From NCBI RefSeq assembly GCF_025397915.1, contig NZ_JALIDZ010000003.1, positions 382,501 through 446,500 on the forward strand: a DNA stretch of 64,000 nucleotides, in the 5' to 3' direction. Positions 8,626-17,399 of the stretch are shown here, one piece after another (the first letter of the stretch is position 1; each line of letters begins with the position of its first letter). The translations under genes and the position numbers were made by a program. Under the pieces are notes generated by a model. That model had not been told where the DNA came from, ran no database searches, and saw nothing but the letters and a program-made list of their open reading frames with translations. Origin of the DNA: Microbaculum marinisediminis. GTDB taxonomy: Bacteria > Pseudomonadota > Alphaproteobacteria > Rhizobiales > Tepidamorphaceae.

Positions 8626-10915
8626 CCGTCGGCGGGTCCGTCGCGTCCGCCCTCTCGAGCAGGGCTTCGACTTCGGCGGCAGCGATCGGCCGGCTCCACA
8701 GGTACCCCTGGATGAGATCGCATCCCGCGGTCTCCAGCGCCGACAGCTGCTCCTGCGTCTCCACCCCTTCGCCGATGACCCGTATGCCCAAGTCGCGGCT
8801 GAGCCGGACGATGGTCGCGACGATCGCCATCGCCTGGGGATCGGTCTCGAGGCCTGCGACATAGCTGCGGTCGATCTTGATGAAGCCGACCGGGATGTCG
8901 CGCAGCAATGCAACCGAGGTCTGGCCGGTACCGAAATCGTCGATGGCCGTCCGGATCCCGCGGTCGCCGAGTTTCCGGAAGGTCTCGCGGAGCCTGACGC
9001 GATCATCGACCATGACGCCTTCGGTGATCTCGATGCACAGATGCCCGCCGATATCGGGGAATTTTCGCAGGATCTGGTCGATACCGGCGATGAAACCGGC
9101 CTCCTCAAGCGTCAGCGGCGACATGTTGATCATCGTGAGCGGCGGCGCGATCCCCCGTGTCACAAGACCCGAAACATAGGCCGCGACCCGGGCGAACACC
9201 CAGTGGTCGATGCGGCTGATGATGCCCGAGCGCTCCGCCGCCGCGATGAAGCGGGCGGGCGGAACCATCTCGCCGGTGCGCCGATTGGTCCAGCGCAACA
9301 ACGCCTCGATGGCGACGACGGCGCGATCGGCGCGCCGGAAGATCGGCTGGAACGCGAACTCGAAATCGTTGCCCGCCAGCGCCCGTGACAGGTCGAGCGT
9401 CATGATGCGTTCCTGCAGGTCGCGTTCGGCGAGTTCCTTCGTGAAGAACGCATAGCCGCCGCCTCCGCCGGGCCGCTTCTTGACGGAATAGAGGGCGAGG
9501 TCGGCGTAGCGCTGCGCGGAGTCGGCGTCGGTGGCGTCGAGCGGTATCGCGGCGATGCCGATGCTCGCGGCAACGCAGATCCGGTTGTGGCCGAGCTGAA
9601 AGGGATGGTCGATCGCTTGGAGGATGGCTATCGCGACGTCCTCGACCTGCGGCCGGGACAGGCCCATCAGCATGATGCAGAACTCGTCGCCGCCGAGGCG
9701 GTAGAGAAAGGAATCCGGGCTGCCGATCGTCTCGATGCGGTTCACGACCTCCTTGAGCAGCGTGTCGCCGACGGCATGGCCGAACTGATCGTTGATCGGC
9801 TTGAAGTCGTCGAGATCCATGGACAGTATCCAGCAGGGATCGTCATCGGTGCTGATGTCGGCGGCGGTCTCGATCGCCTGGGCGAAGGCGGCACGATTGC
9901 GGGCGCCGGTCAACATGTCGCGATGGGCGAGATAGTCGATGCGGCGTTCGGCTTCCTTCAGCGGCGTCACGTCGATGAACGACATGATCGTCTCGCCGAG
10001 CCCGGGGGCCTCGGCGGGCAGGGCGGACGTGCGGATGATAACGTGGCGGGTGCGGCCGTCGCGCGTGCGAATGGCCAGATTGCCCAGCTTGTTGTTGTCG
10101 TCGTTGAGCTGGGCCGGGTCGAAACCCTCGACATGCGCGGCAATGAAATACGGGGCGGCGACGTTGGCGATGTCGGTCTGGCCCGAGAGGTCGAACAGGT
10201 CGAGCAGGTCGCGATTGACGAAGATGGTGCGGCCTTCGGAATCGAAATGCCAGATGCCGATCGGAAGGGTTTCCGCCAGTCCGCGAAAGCGGGAGTGCTC
10301 GCGGTCTGCGGCGGCCTTGGCCTCGTAGAGTTCCGTGACGTCGATGCCGACGCCCACATTGGCGCCGCTTGCCGTGCGCGCCTTGATAACCCGTAGCCAT
10401 CGTCCGTCGGAGTAGAGCCGGTCGAAGGGCTTCCCGGTCGCGTGACGATGGTGGTAGAGGCTGAGGTCCTTTTCCCGCCGCTGTACGGCTGGCGGCAATG
10501 TCGGAGGGCAGGCGGCCTCGACCACGTCCTTGTAGTGGATCGGTTCGCGCAGGTGGTCGAACGCCGATCCGTGAGCCAGTTCGTAGGCGCGGTTTCGCGC
10601 AACCAGCCTGTCACGTTCATCGTAGATGGCAAAAGCCGTGGGGGTCTTCTCGATCGCTTCGCTGAAATAGCTGAGAAGCTGGCGGCGACGCACCCCGATC
10701 AGCACGTACCAGACGGTGAACGCCAGGAAGGTGCCGCGAAGTGCGAGGACGAGGACCGGATTGTAAGGCGTTCCGTCAATGGTCCGCCAGGTGAACAGGG
10801 CGACGCCAACCACCGTTACGATCAGAAATATGGCGTCGCTGGGACCCATCCGGCGGATGATCCCGTAGCCGCGGCCTGCGATGCCGCGAATGAACTCTGT
10901 TTTTTTCGCAGGCAT
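8594..10915 (-). CDS. PAS-GGDEF-EAL cyclic-di-GMP protein, membrane bound
   Basis: A 773-residue protein. Two membrane helices lie near residues 25-42 and 52-72, followed by two PAS-like sensor domains (about 80-195 and 205-320), a GGDEF domain (about 325-490) and an EAL domain (about 505-760). The diguanylate cyclase signature RLGGDEF is intact, with no RxxD inhibitory site immediately upstream. The EAL domain keeps EALLRW, the INMSP Asn, CIEITE, IDDFGTG, the IKID Lys and GEGVE, so phosphodiesterase activity is likely. Which activity dominates cannot be told. It makes or breaks cyclic-di-GMP, which usually switches motility and surface attachment; flagellar and chemotaxis genes nearby fit this. 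Confidence 0.92.
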   Translation of the reverse strand: MPAKKTEFIRGIAGRGYGIIRRMGPSDAIFLIVTVVGVALFTWRTIDGTPYNPVLVLALRGTFLAFTVWYVLIGVRRRQLLSYFSEAIEKTPTAFAIYDERDRLVARNRAYELAHGSAFDHLREPIHYKDVVEAACPPTLPPAVQRREKDLSLYHHRHATGKPFDRLYSDGRWLRVIKARTASGANVGVGIDVTELYEAKAAADREHSRFRGLAETLPIGIWHFDSEGRTIFVNRDLLDLFDLSGQTDIANVAAPYFIAAHVEGFDPAQLNDDNNKLGNLAIRTRDGRTRHVIIRTSALPAEAPGLGETIMSFIDVTPLKEAERRIDYLAHRDMLTGARNRAAFAQAIETAADISTDDDPCWILSMDLDDFKPINDQFGHAVGDTLLKEVVNRIETIGSPDSFLYRLGGDEFCIMLMGLSRPQVEDVAIAILQAIDHPFQLGHNRICVAASIGIAAIPLDATDADSAQRYADLALYSVKKRPGGGGGYAFFTKELAERDLQERIMTLDLSRALAGNDFEFAFQPIFRRADRAVVAIEALLRWTNRRTGEMVPPARFIAAAERSGIISRIDHWVFARVAAYVSGLVTRGIAPPLTMINMSPLTLEEAGFIAGIDQILRKFPDIGGHLCIEITEGVMVDDRVRLRETFRKLGDRGIRTAIDDFGTGQTSVALLRDIPVGFIKIDRSYVAGLETDPQAMAIVATIVRLSRDLGIRVIGEGVETQEQLSALETAGCDLIQGYLWSRPIAAAEVEALLERADATDPPTATHPVSDRLP

Positions 10916-11058
10916 AGCATTCCCGTCGCCAGCTTGAAGCGTTCCGAACCGAGACGTCTCGGGTCGGGTCGCCAGGGCGAAATACTATGCTGCGCGGCCT
11001 TAGATTGGATTAATCGAGCTGGTTAACGAATGCCCGAAGCAAACTCTAAAAGTCGGCT

Positions 11059-11757
11059 TTATACCGGGTCGTTCGGGAAGGCGAGTTCCTGGCGATTGCG
11101 CCATTCCGGGCCGACATAGTTGATGATGATCGACTTGCGGATTCCGGGGATCGTGCGCTTCTCGAAGCCGTGCCAGGTGTTCTTGGCGGGCACGAAGACG
11201 AACCCCTGATTGAAGGCGGCCGGCGACGTACCGGCATGGGCATGGGCCTCGTCGTCCTCGTAGATGTCGGTGCCCAGCGTCTCGGCGCCGGGAAGATCGA
11301 TCAGGTAGTGCAGGAAGGTGATGCGCTTCGGGCCGATGTCGGTATGCGGCTCGAGCCAGAAGCCGTCGCGGTCCTGCGCATATTCGATTCTCAGCGAGGA
11401 CCCGTCCAGATCCGCACCGGTCACGTCCTTGATGGCGGCGACCGTCTCGGGATGCTGCAAGGCCTCGGCGATCGCCTTGCAGACGGGATACTTCGCCTGG
11501 TTCTCCTCCGAAAAGAAGACCCGCGTCGAATTGTGGGTGTCGCGCTTGCCCTCGGTGTCGTCGATCACCGGCGCCGGAAACGGCAGCTCGGGGATCATGC
11601 GGGCGGATGCCAGCGGTATGACCTCGTCGAGGATCCAGTGCGAATAGGGCCGGTCATGGTGCGCCGAGCCGCGGAAGGAGCGGATGATCGTCTCGCGGAT
11701 CTCGTCGGCCGAATTCGGCGCGACCGCATGGTTTGCGAGAGGGCTCTGGTCGTTCAT
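11059..11757 (-). CDS. 2OG-Fe(II) oxygenase-like protein
   Basis: A 232-residue protein with the double-stranded beta-helix pattern of the 2-oxoglutarate/Fe(II) oxygenase superfamily. The iron triad can be placed as the HTD in WLEPHTDIGPKR and the distal His in NTWHGFEK; the Arg in GIRKSIIINYV would bind 2-oxoglutarate. No signal peptide is present, so it should be cytoplasmic. Substrate unknown; relatives modify proteins, lipids or small metabolites. It is a single gene between the GGDEF-EAL gene and tRNA-Glu, transcribed away from the tRNA. Confidence 0.65.
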   Translation of the reverse strand: MNDQSPLANHAVAPNSADEIRETIIRSFRGSAHHDRPYSHWILDEVIPLASARMIPELPFPAPVIDDTEGKRDTHNSTRVFFSEENQAKYPVCKAIAEALQHPETVAAIKDVTGADLDGSSLRIEYAQDRDGFWLEPHTDIGPKRITFLHYLIDLPGAETLGTDIYEDDEAHAHAGTSPAAFNQGFVFVPAKNTWHGFEKRTIPGIRKSIIINYVGPEWRNRQELAFPNDPV

Positions 11758-11857
11758 GCGATTGCCGGTCCGTCCAAGTGATTGTCGGCCAGGGTGAAAG
11801 CCAGCGCGTCGCAGCGGCTAGCCCGAGCGATCGACTCCCGGCTGGGCAAGCGGATCG

Positions 11858-11933
11858 TGGCGCCCCCTAGGGGACTCGAACCCCTGTTTCCGCCGTGAGA
11901 GGGCGGCGTCCTAGACCGCTAGACGAAGGGGGC
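11858..11933 (-). tRNA. tRNA-Glu(CTC)
   Basis: A 76-nt cloverleaf including an encoded CCA (11858-11860). Acceptor arm GCCCCCT pairs with AGGGGGC, the T loop is GTTCGAGTC, and the anticodon arm CCGCC-CTCTCAC-GGCGG gives anticodon CTC. Confidence 0.97.
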
Positions 11934-12022
11934 GGCGGTCACGATCCACGCGATCGGTGGGATATAGACCGGAACCCGCGGCCCTGCAAGGGCCGTCGCG
12001 TCCGGTGGAAAAGGTTTGGATG

Positions 12023-12409
12023 CTAGCGCCCGGCGTTGCGGCCGATGACGTTCAGCACCTTGCCCGTACGCAGGTCCACGACGATGACGGTATGTCCCTC
12101 GGGCCGCTTGACGACGATCGCCATGCGGCTGCCGTCGATCGCGGTGGAAACGATCTCGGCGTCGGCATCGAGGAGTTGACTCACGTCGTCGGGCACGGGA
12201 ACGGAGATCGTCGGCGTGGTGTCTTCCGGCTTGCCGCTGATCACGCGGTTGACGATCGTGGCGAAGAGGACCATCAATCCGAGCACGATCAGCACGGACA
12301 TGACGATCACCGTGAGCTTCAGGATGCGCACGTTGCGCTCGGACCAGAAGGTCTCCGGGGTGACTTCGTCCGCGCGGTCGGTGGCGTTTGAATCTTCAGG
12401 AAGGGTCAT
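12023..12409 (-). CDS. Small single-span membrane protein, DUF6476-like
   Basis: A 128-residue protein. A charged N-terminal segment of about 30 residues precedes one membrane helix (LKLTVIVMSVLIVLGLMVLFA), followed by a soluble tail with VSTAIDGSRMAIVVKR and a terminal VIVVDLRTGKVLNVIG. Proteins of this shape next to rluD and rpoH in alphaproteobacteria are annotated DUF6476; I assign that by layout rather than by a search. Function unknown. Its ATG shares CATG with the ATG of the divergent rluD, so the two start codons overlap by two bases and no clear ribosome site is visible for this gene. The open frame extends 23 codons upstream into rluD. Confidence 0.6.
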   Translation of the reverse strand: MTLPEDSNATDRADEVTPETFWSERNVRILKLTVIVMSVLIVLGLMVLFATIVNRVISGKPEDTTPTISVPVPDDVSQLLDADAEIVSTAIDGSRMAIVVKRPEGHTVIVVDLRTGKVLNVIGRNAGR

Positions 12410-13418
12410 GAACGGGAACGGTGACGTGATCTCGGTGACGGTTCCGGCCGAGGCGGACGAAGACCGGCTCGATCGCATGCTCGCCGGCCTCGTTCCCCAA
12501 TTCAGCCGGTCACGGCTTCAGACTTTGATTCGCGAGGGCCGGGTCACGATCGGCGGGCGGACGATAGTCGAGCCGAAATACCGGGTCAACGTGACGTCCG
12601 GGGCAGACACGGAGATCACGATTTCCGTGCCGCCGCCGAAACCGGCGACACCCGAGCCGCAGGACATTCCGCTGGATGTCGTCTACGAGGACGACGCCCT
12701 GATCGTCATCGAGAAGCCGGCCGGCCTGGTGGTGCATCCGGGCGCGGGAACCCCGAATGGCACGCTGGTCAATGCGCTGCTCCATCACTGCGCCGACAGC
12801 CTGTCGGGGATCGGCGGGGTGGAGCGGCCGGGAATCGTGCACCGGCTCGACAAGGATACGTCCGGCCTGATGGTCGTCGCCAAGACGGACACGGCGCATC
12901 GGTCGCTCGCCGAGCAATTCGCCGACCACGGCCGCACCGGGGTCCTGGAACGCGGCTACCGGGCGCTGGTCTGGGGTGTTCCGCCGCGAAAATACGACAC
13001 GATCGATGCGGCGATCGCGCGATCGCCGCAGAATCCGGAGAGAATGGCGGTTCGCGCCAACGGGCGCAACGCGATAACCCACTATGAGGTGGTGCAGACG
13101 TTTTCGGGCGCCGATGGCAGTCCCGTCGCCGGCCTCGTCGAATGTCGGTTGGAGACGGGGCGGACGCATCAGATCCGCGTTCATCTGGCTCATATCGGTC
13201 ATCCGATTCTCGGTGATCCGGTTTATGGGGCCGGTTTTCGTTCGAAATCGCGTCTTCTGACGGACCTTCAACGAAAATCGCTGGAAACCCTTGGAAGACA
13301 GGCCTTGCATGCCTATCTCTTGGTGTTCGCTCACCCGGTGAGCGGAGAGACGGTGCGGTTCGAAAGCGACTTTCCGGCCGATATCCAGGCTCTTCTCGAG
13401 ACACTCACCGGAACGTGA
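12408..13418 (+). CDS. rluD: RluD-family 23S rRNA pseudouridine synthase
   Basis: A 336-residue RluA/RluD-family protein. An N-terminal S4 RNA-binding domain (SRSRLQTLIREGRVTIGG) is followed by the catalytic domain with VVHPGAGTPNGTLVNALLHH and the signature GIVHRLDKDTSGLMVVAK, whose Asp is the nucleophile, and the late ETGRTHQIRVH motif. RluD modifies uridines in helix 69 of 23S rRNA during late 50S assembly. The ATG at 12408 has AGGAAG a few bases upstream. It overlaps the divergent small membrane protein gene and precedes rpoH in the same direction. Confidence 0.92.
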   Translation: MNGNGDVISVTVPAEADEDRLDRMLAGLVPQFSRSRLQTLIREGRVTIGGRTIVEPKYRVNVTSGADTEITISVPPPKPATPEPQDIPLDVVYEDDALIVIEKPAGLVVHPGAGTPNGTLVNALLHHCADSLSGIGGVERPGIVHRLDKDTSGLMVVAKTDTAHRSLAEQFADHGRTGVLERGYRALVWGVPPRKYDTIDAAIARSPQNPERMAVRANGRNAITHYEVVQTFSGADGSPVAGLVECRLETGRTHQIRVHLAHIGHPILGDPVYGAGFRSKSRLLTDLQRKSLETLGRQALHAYLLVFAHPVSGETVRFESDFPADIQALLETLTGT

Positions 13419-13541
13419 ACAAGAGGGGAACATCTTTCTGACATAATAGTCCTCTCTATTTCTGTCTTGGCTTGTTCCAGGACCTGTGACCCGGGTCGCC
13501 CAGAACGGGGGCCGTTCACAGGGGCCGCAAGAGGAGGAAAA

Positions 13542-14435
13542 ATGGCCAATATCGCACTTCCCGCCGTCACGGCGGAAGGCGGACTCTCGCGTTATCTCTC
13601 GGAGATCCGCCGCTTCCCGATGCTGGAGCCGAACGAGGAGTTCATGCTCGCCAAGAACTGGCGCGAGCAGGGCGATCGCGAGGCCGCGCACAAGCTCGTC
13701 ACCAGCCATCTGCGCCTCGTGGCCAAGATCGCCATGGGCTATCGCGGCTATGGGCTGCCGATCGGCGAGATCATCTCGGAGGGCAATGTCGGCCTGATGC
13801 AGGCCGTCAAGCGGTTCGAGCCCGATAAGGGATTCCGGCTCGCCACCTATGCCATGTGGTGGATCCGCGCCTCCATCCAGGAATACATCCTGCGTTCGTG
13901 GAGCCTGGTGAAGATGGGCACCACGGCGAACCAGAAGAAGCTGTTCTTCAACCTGCGCAAGGTGAAGGGGCAGATTGCCGCGCTCGAGGACGGCGATCTC
14001 AATCCTGAGCAGGTCAGCGAGATCGCGACGCGCCTCGGCGTGCCCGAGGACGACGTCGTCTCGATGAACCGGCGCCTGTCGGGCGATGCCTCGCTGAACT
14101 CACCGTTGCGCGCCGACGGGGACACGGGCTCGGAATGGCAGGACTGGCTGGTCGACGACCAGGAAAGCCAGGAGACCCTGCTTGCCGAGAACGAGGAACT
14201 CGACAACCGCAAGAAGATGCTCGTCAATGCGCTCGAGGTTCTCAACGACCGCGAGAAGCGCATCTTCACCGCGCGGCGTCTCGATGAGGACCCGCTGACG
14301 CTGGAGGCTTTGTCGGAGGAATTCGGCGTCTCCCGCGAACGCGTCCGCCAGATCGAGGTGCGCGCCTTCGAGAAGGTGCAGAAGGCCGTCACCGAGGCGG
14401 CCAGGAAGCTGGAGGCGGGCGAGGCGGCCGCGTAA
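13542..14435 (+). CDS. rpoH: RpoH, heat-shock sigma factor (sigma-32)
   Basis: A 297-residue sigma-70 family factor of the RpoH branch. The region 2 core is GYGLPIGEIISEGNVGLMQAV and RLATYAMWWIRASIQEYI, the RpoH box is QKKLFFNLRK at residues 131-140, and region 4 ends in EEFGVSRERVRQIEVRAF. It directs RNA polymerase to heat-shock promoters. The ATG at 13542 follows a strong GAGGAGG; the open frame extends 25 codons upstream but without a site. An intrinsic terminator follows at 14467. Confidence 0.95.
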   Translation: MANIALPAVTAEGGLSRYLSEIRRFPMLEPNEEFMLAKNWREQGDREAAHKLVTSHLRLVAKIAMGYRGYGLPIGEIISEGNVGLMQAVKRFEPDKGFRLATYAMWWIRASIQEYILRSWSLVKMGTTANQKKLFFNLRKVKGQIAALEDGDLNPEQVSEIATRLGVPEDDVVSMNRRLSGDASLNSPLRADGDTGSEWQDWLVDDQESQETLLAENEELDNRKKMLVNALEVLNDREKRIFTARRLDEDPLTLEALSEEFGVSRERVRQIEVRAFEKVQKAVTEAARKLEAGEAAA

Positions 14436-14466
14436 GCCGCGCGTTCGTCGTCCCGAACCGGACATA

Positions 14467-14492
14467 AGCCCCCGCTTCGCCGGGGGCTTTTT
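14467..14492. terminator. Intrinsic terminator shared by rpoH and mprF
   Basis: An 8-bp perfect stem AGCCCCCG with loop CTTCGC, followed by five T on the plus strand. It lies 31 bp after the rpoH stop and directly abuts the stop codon of convergent mprF, so it can serve both. Confidence 0.85.
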
Positions 14493-17088
14493 ATTTGCGG
14501 ATCGCCTTCTTGACGAAATCGCCGGGCCCGCCGGAGATCAGCGTGGCGCAGTCCATGAGGACGCGGGGCAGGGCAAAGCCGCCGGGAAGGGCGATGTAGC
14601 GCGGTGTCCAGACCGGGTGGAACTTGTCCTTGTAGGCGCGCAGGCCGGTGAAATTGTAGAGCGCCGAGCCGTGGGCGAAGAGGAAATTGCCGACCTTGTG
14701 CCAGGTCGGCGCCAGCCGGTGGTGCTCGAAACCCGACAGCGGCGCCATGCCCAGGTCGAACCAGGTGTAGCCCTCGGCCTTGGCCGCGAGCATCAGTTCG
14801 GCGAACAGATAATCCATTGTGCCGTAAGGCGAAACGGTGCGGTGGCGCATCAGGTCGACGGAGAACTCGGCCTTGCCGGTGCCGGACCGCAGGATGTTGG
14901 CGAAGGCGACGATGCGCTCGTCGACGCGCACCACGGCGATATCGAAATTCCGCAGGTAGTCCTCGGAAAAATAGCCGAGCGAGAAGCCCTTTTCGCCACC
15001 CGCCTTGTCGGCGAGCCATTCGTCGGAAACGTCCTTCAGTTCCGGTAGAATCGCTTCGATACTTGCCTTTGGCACGATCTCGAAGCGGGCGCCGTCGCGT
15101 TCGGCGCGGCGGATGGCGTAGCGGAAATCCTTGTATTTCGGGCCGTCCAGCGAGAATTCGGCAAGCGGCACCCTGGCCTCCTCGCCGAATTTGGTGACGG
15201 TGAGGCCGAGATCGAGCATGAGCGGCAGGGCGTCTGCGCGGAGCGCGTAGAACACCGGGGTGCCGCCGTAACTGTCGACGAGTTCGCGGAAGGCCCATGC
15301 GGCTTCCTGCCTGCCTTCGGGCGTGCCGACCGGCTCGCCCAGCGCGATCCAGCTCGATCCCTGGATCTGGTACATGAGAAAGGCCGTCTCGTCCGGCGTG
15401 ACCAGAAGGCGCTTGTCGCCGAGCAAGACGACGGTCGACTCCGGATCGGTGGAATGGTCGAGTAAACGTCGCACCGAGTCGGGTACGGGCTGGCGCGCGG
15501 GGCCGGGCGGCCGGGACGGCGCCTGGATGCGCCAGATCAGGAACAGGAGCCCGGCGGCGCCGACGACGACCATCGCGCGCAGGAAGCGCGGCGCGTCACC
15601 GTCCCAGGCGAACTGCCACCACAGCTCGTCGCGATATTCGACGTGGCGATAGGCGAAGAAGCCGAACCAGGCGGCGATCACCAGGATCGCGCCGATCGCG
15701 GACAGCCAGGCGAGCGAGAAGGTGCCCGGGGCGAAGCCGGACCGGCGATGGAAGCTGTCGCGGGCGGTGACGACGAGGATCAGCACCATGGCGAGCAGGA
15801 TCGCCTCGACATAGTCGAGCCCCTTCAGCAGCGACACCGCGATGGCCAGCACCAGCATGGCGACGGTCATGCGCCAGGCGACCCGCAGCCGCCGCATCAG
15901 GCCGCGCGAGAGGATGAGCAGGCCCAGGCCGGCGACCGAGGAGATCAGGTGCGATGCCTCGAGAACCGGCAGCGGCAGCACGGTGCGCAGGATGTCGAGG
16001 TGCGCGACCCGCGCCGGAGTGACGGCGGAGAACAGCAACAGCGCGCCGGCGACGAAGACGCCGGCCCCGATCAGCTGCGGCGCCAGCGTTCTGAGCATGG
16101 CGCCGGCGCGGCCGCCGAAGAGGGTGATGTGGGCGAAGCCGCTGAAGGCGGCCTCGGCGGTGACGAGCGCCCCGGCGATCGCTAGCGGCAGCACGAAGTA
16201 GAAGACGCGGAACAGCAGCATGGCGGCGAACAGGCCGGCCTTGGCCTCGTCCGGCACGGACAGGATCAGCACCGCCTCGATGACGCCGAGGCCGCCGGGC
16301 ACGTGGCTGGCGATGCCGATGGCGAAGGCGGCGACGGTGATGCCGGCGAAGGCGAGGAAATCGTAGGGCAGGGGAACCGGGACGAGCAGGTAGAGCGCCG
16401 CCGACACCGCCAGCACGTCGACGGTCGCCACCGCCCATTGCGTGAGCGCGACCGGCATGGTGGGGATGGGAACGGAGAACCGCCTGAATTCGAACGTGCC
16501 GCCGCCACGCAGGGCGCAGAGGACGAAATAGCCGATGATCGCCAGGGCGCCGACGAGCGCCAGAGCCCACGGAACCGTCGGCGGCACCGAAACGGCATAG
16601 GCGATCTGGTCGTATTCCAGCACCCCGGCGAGCACGAGGATGGTGGCGGCGCCGAACGCGAAGGCGAGGTGCGAATAGACCGTGACCAGCGCGATCTCGG
16701 ACAGCGACACGCCGAGCGTCGAATAGGCGCGGTAGCGGATCGAGCCGCCGGTCAGAAGCGCGAAACCGAGCGTGTTGGAGAAGGCGTAGGAGGTGAAGCC
16801 GGTCAGGAACGCCTGGCGCGCCGGCACCGCACGGTCGACGACCCGGAAGGCGAGCCAGTCATAGGAGGCCAGGCACAGGTAGCCGATGGCGATGAGCAGC
16901 ACCGCCAGGACGATGTTGCCCGTCGGCACGGTATCGATCGCGCCGCGCACCTCGTGCAGGTTCACGTTGGCGAGCTGTTGGCGCAGCACGAAGACGGCGA
17001 TCACCGCGATCACCACTGTGACCGCGGCGTTGGCGATCTGTCGCCCGCCTATCGCCCGCAGCCGGGCCTGCCAGTCGGAGCCGCTCAT
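14491..17088 (-). CDS. mprF: MprF, lysyl-phosphatidylglycerol synthase/flippase
   Basis: An 865-residue membrane protein. Residues 1 to about 540 hold around 14 hydrophobic spans of the flippase domain, including HVPGGLGVIEAVLILSVPDE, a family hallmark. Residues about 560-850 form the cytoplasmic DUF2156 acyltransferase-fold synthase (KDFRYAIRRAERDGARFEIV, FSVDLMRHRTVSPYGTMDYL). The enzyme transfers lysine from lysyl-tRNA to phosphatidylglycerol and flips the product, lowering surface charge against cationic peptides; rhizobial LpiA is the related protein. It lies 6 bp after the GNAT gene and is probably cotranscribed with it and the aminotransferase. The aminoacyl specificity is not provable here. 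Confidence 0.92.
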   Translation of the reverse strand: MSGSDWQARLRAIGGRQIANAAVTVVIAVIAVFVLRQQLANVNLHEVRGAIDTVPTGNIVLAVLLIAIGYLCLASYDWLAFRVVDRAVPARQAFLTGFTSYAFSNTLGFALLTGGSIRYRAYSTLGVSLSEIALVTVYSHLAFAFGAATILVLAGVLEYDQIAYAVSVPPTVPWALALVGALAIIGYFVLCALRGGGTFEFRRFSVPIPTMPVALTQWAVATVDVLAVSAALYLLVPVPLPYDFLAFAGITVAAFAIGIASHVPGGLGVIEAVLILSVPDEAKAGLFAAMLLFRVFYFVLPLAIAGALVTAEAAFSGFAHITLFGGRAGAMLRTLAPQLIGAGVFVAGALLLFSAVTPARVAHLDILRTVLPLPVLEASHLISSVAGLGLLILSRGLMRRLRVAWRMTVAMLVLAIAVSLLKGLDYVEAILLAMVLILVVTARDSFHRRSGFAPGTFSLAWLSAIGAILVIAAWFGFFAYRHVEYRDELWWQFAWDGDAPRFLRAMVVVGAAGLLFLIWRIQAPSRPPGPARQPVPDSVRRLLDHSTDPESTVVLLGDKRLLVTPDETAFLMYQIQGSSWIALGEPVGTPEGRQEAAWAFRELVDSYGGTPVFYALRADALPLMLDLGLTVTKFGEEARVPLAEFSLDGPKYKDFRYAIRRAERDGARFEIVPKASIEAILPELKDVSDEWLADKAGGEKGFSLGYFSEDYLRNFDIAVVRVDERIVAFANILRSGTGKAEFSVDLMRHRTVSPYGTMDYLFAELMLAAKAEGYTWFDLGMAPLSGFEHHRLAPTWHKVGNFLFAHGSALYNFTGLRAYKDKFHPVWTPRYIALPGGFALPRVLMDCATLISGGPGDFVKKAIRK

Positions 17089-17094
17089 CTGCGG

Positions 17095-17388
17095 TCAGTT
17101 GAGCACGTCGTGCCATTCCGGCGTGCGTTCGATCGTCGCCTTGGCGAAGGGGCACAGCGGAATGATCTTGAATTGCCGTTCCCGCGCGTCCTCCACGATC
17201 CGCGCCACCAGCGCCTTGCCGACGCCCATGCCGCGCATCTCGTCGGGCACGCCGGTATGGTCGACGATGACGAGGCGCGGACTGGCCCGCGAAAACGTCA
17301 TCTCGGCGTCCGGCAGGCCCTCGATGCGCGCCACGTAGCGGCCCTTGGACGGTCCGTCCTCCAGCGTGATCGTCGGTGTCTGTGCCAT
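17095..17388 (-). CDS. Short GNAT-family N-acetyltransferase
   Basis: A 97-residue minimal GNAT domain (COG2388 type). The acetyl-CoA loop is in PDEMRGMGVGKALVARIVEDA, and CPFAKATIERTPEWHDVL closes the fold. Related proteins are single-domain acetyltransferases of unknown target. It sits between an aminotransferase gene (12 bp upstream) and mprF, in the same direction, so the three may be one transcript. Confidence 0.8.
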   Translation of the reverse strand: MAQTPTITLEDGPSKGRYVARIEGLPDAEMTFSRASPRLVIVDHTGVPDEMRGMGVGKALVARIVEDARERQFKIIPLCPFAKATIERTPEWHDVLN

Positions 17389-17399
17389 CGTCTTCTCCT

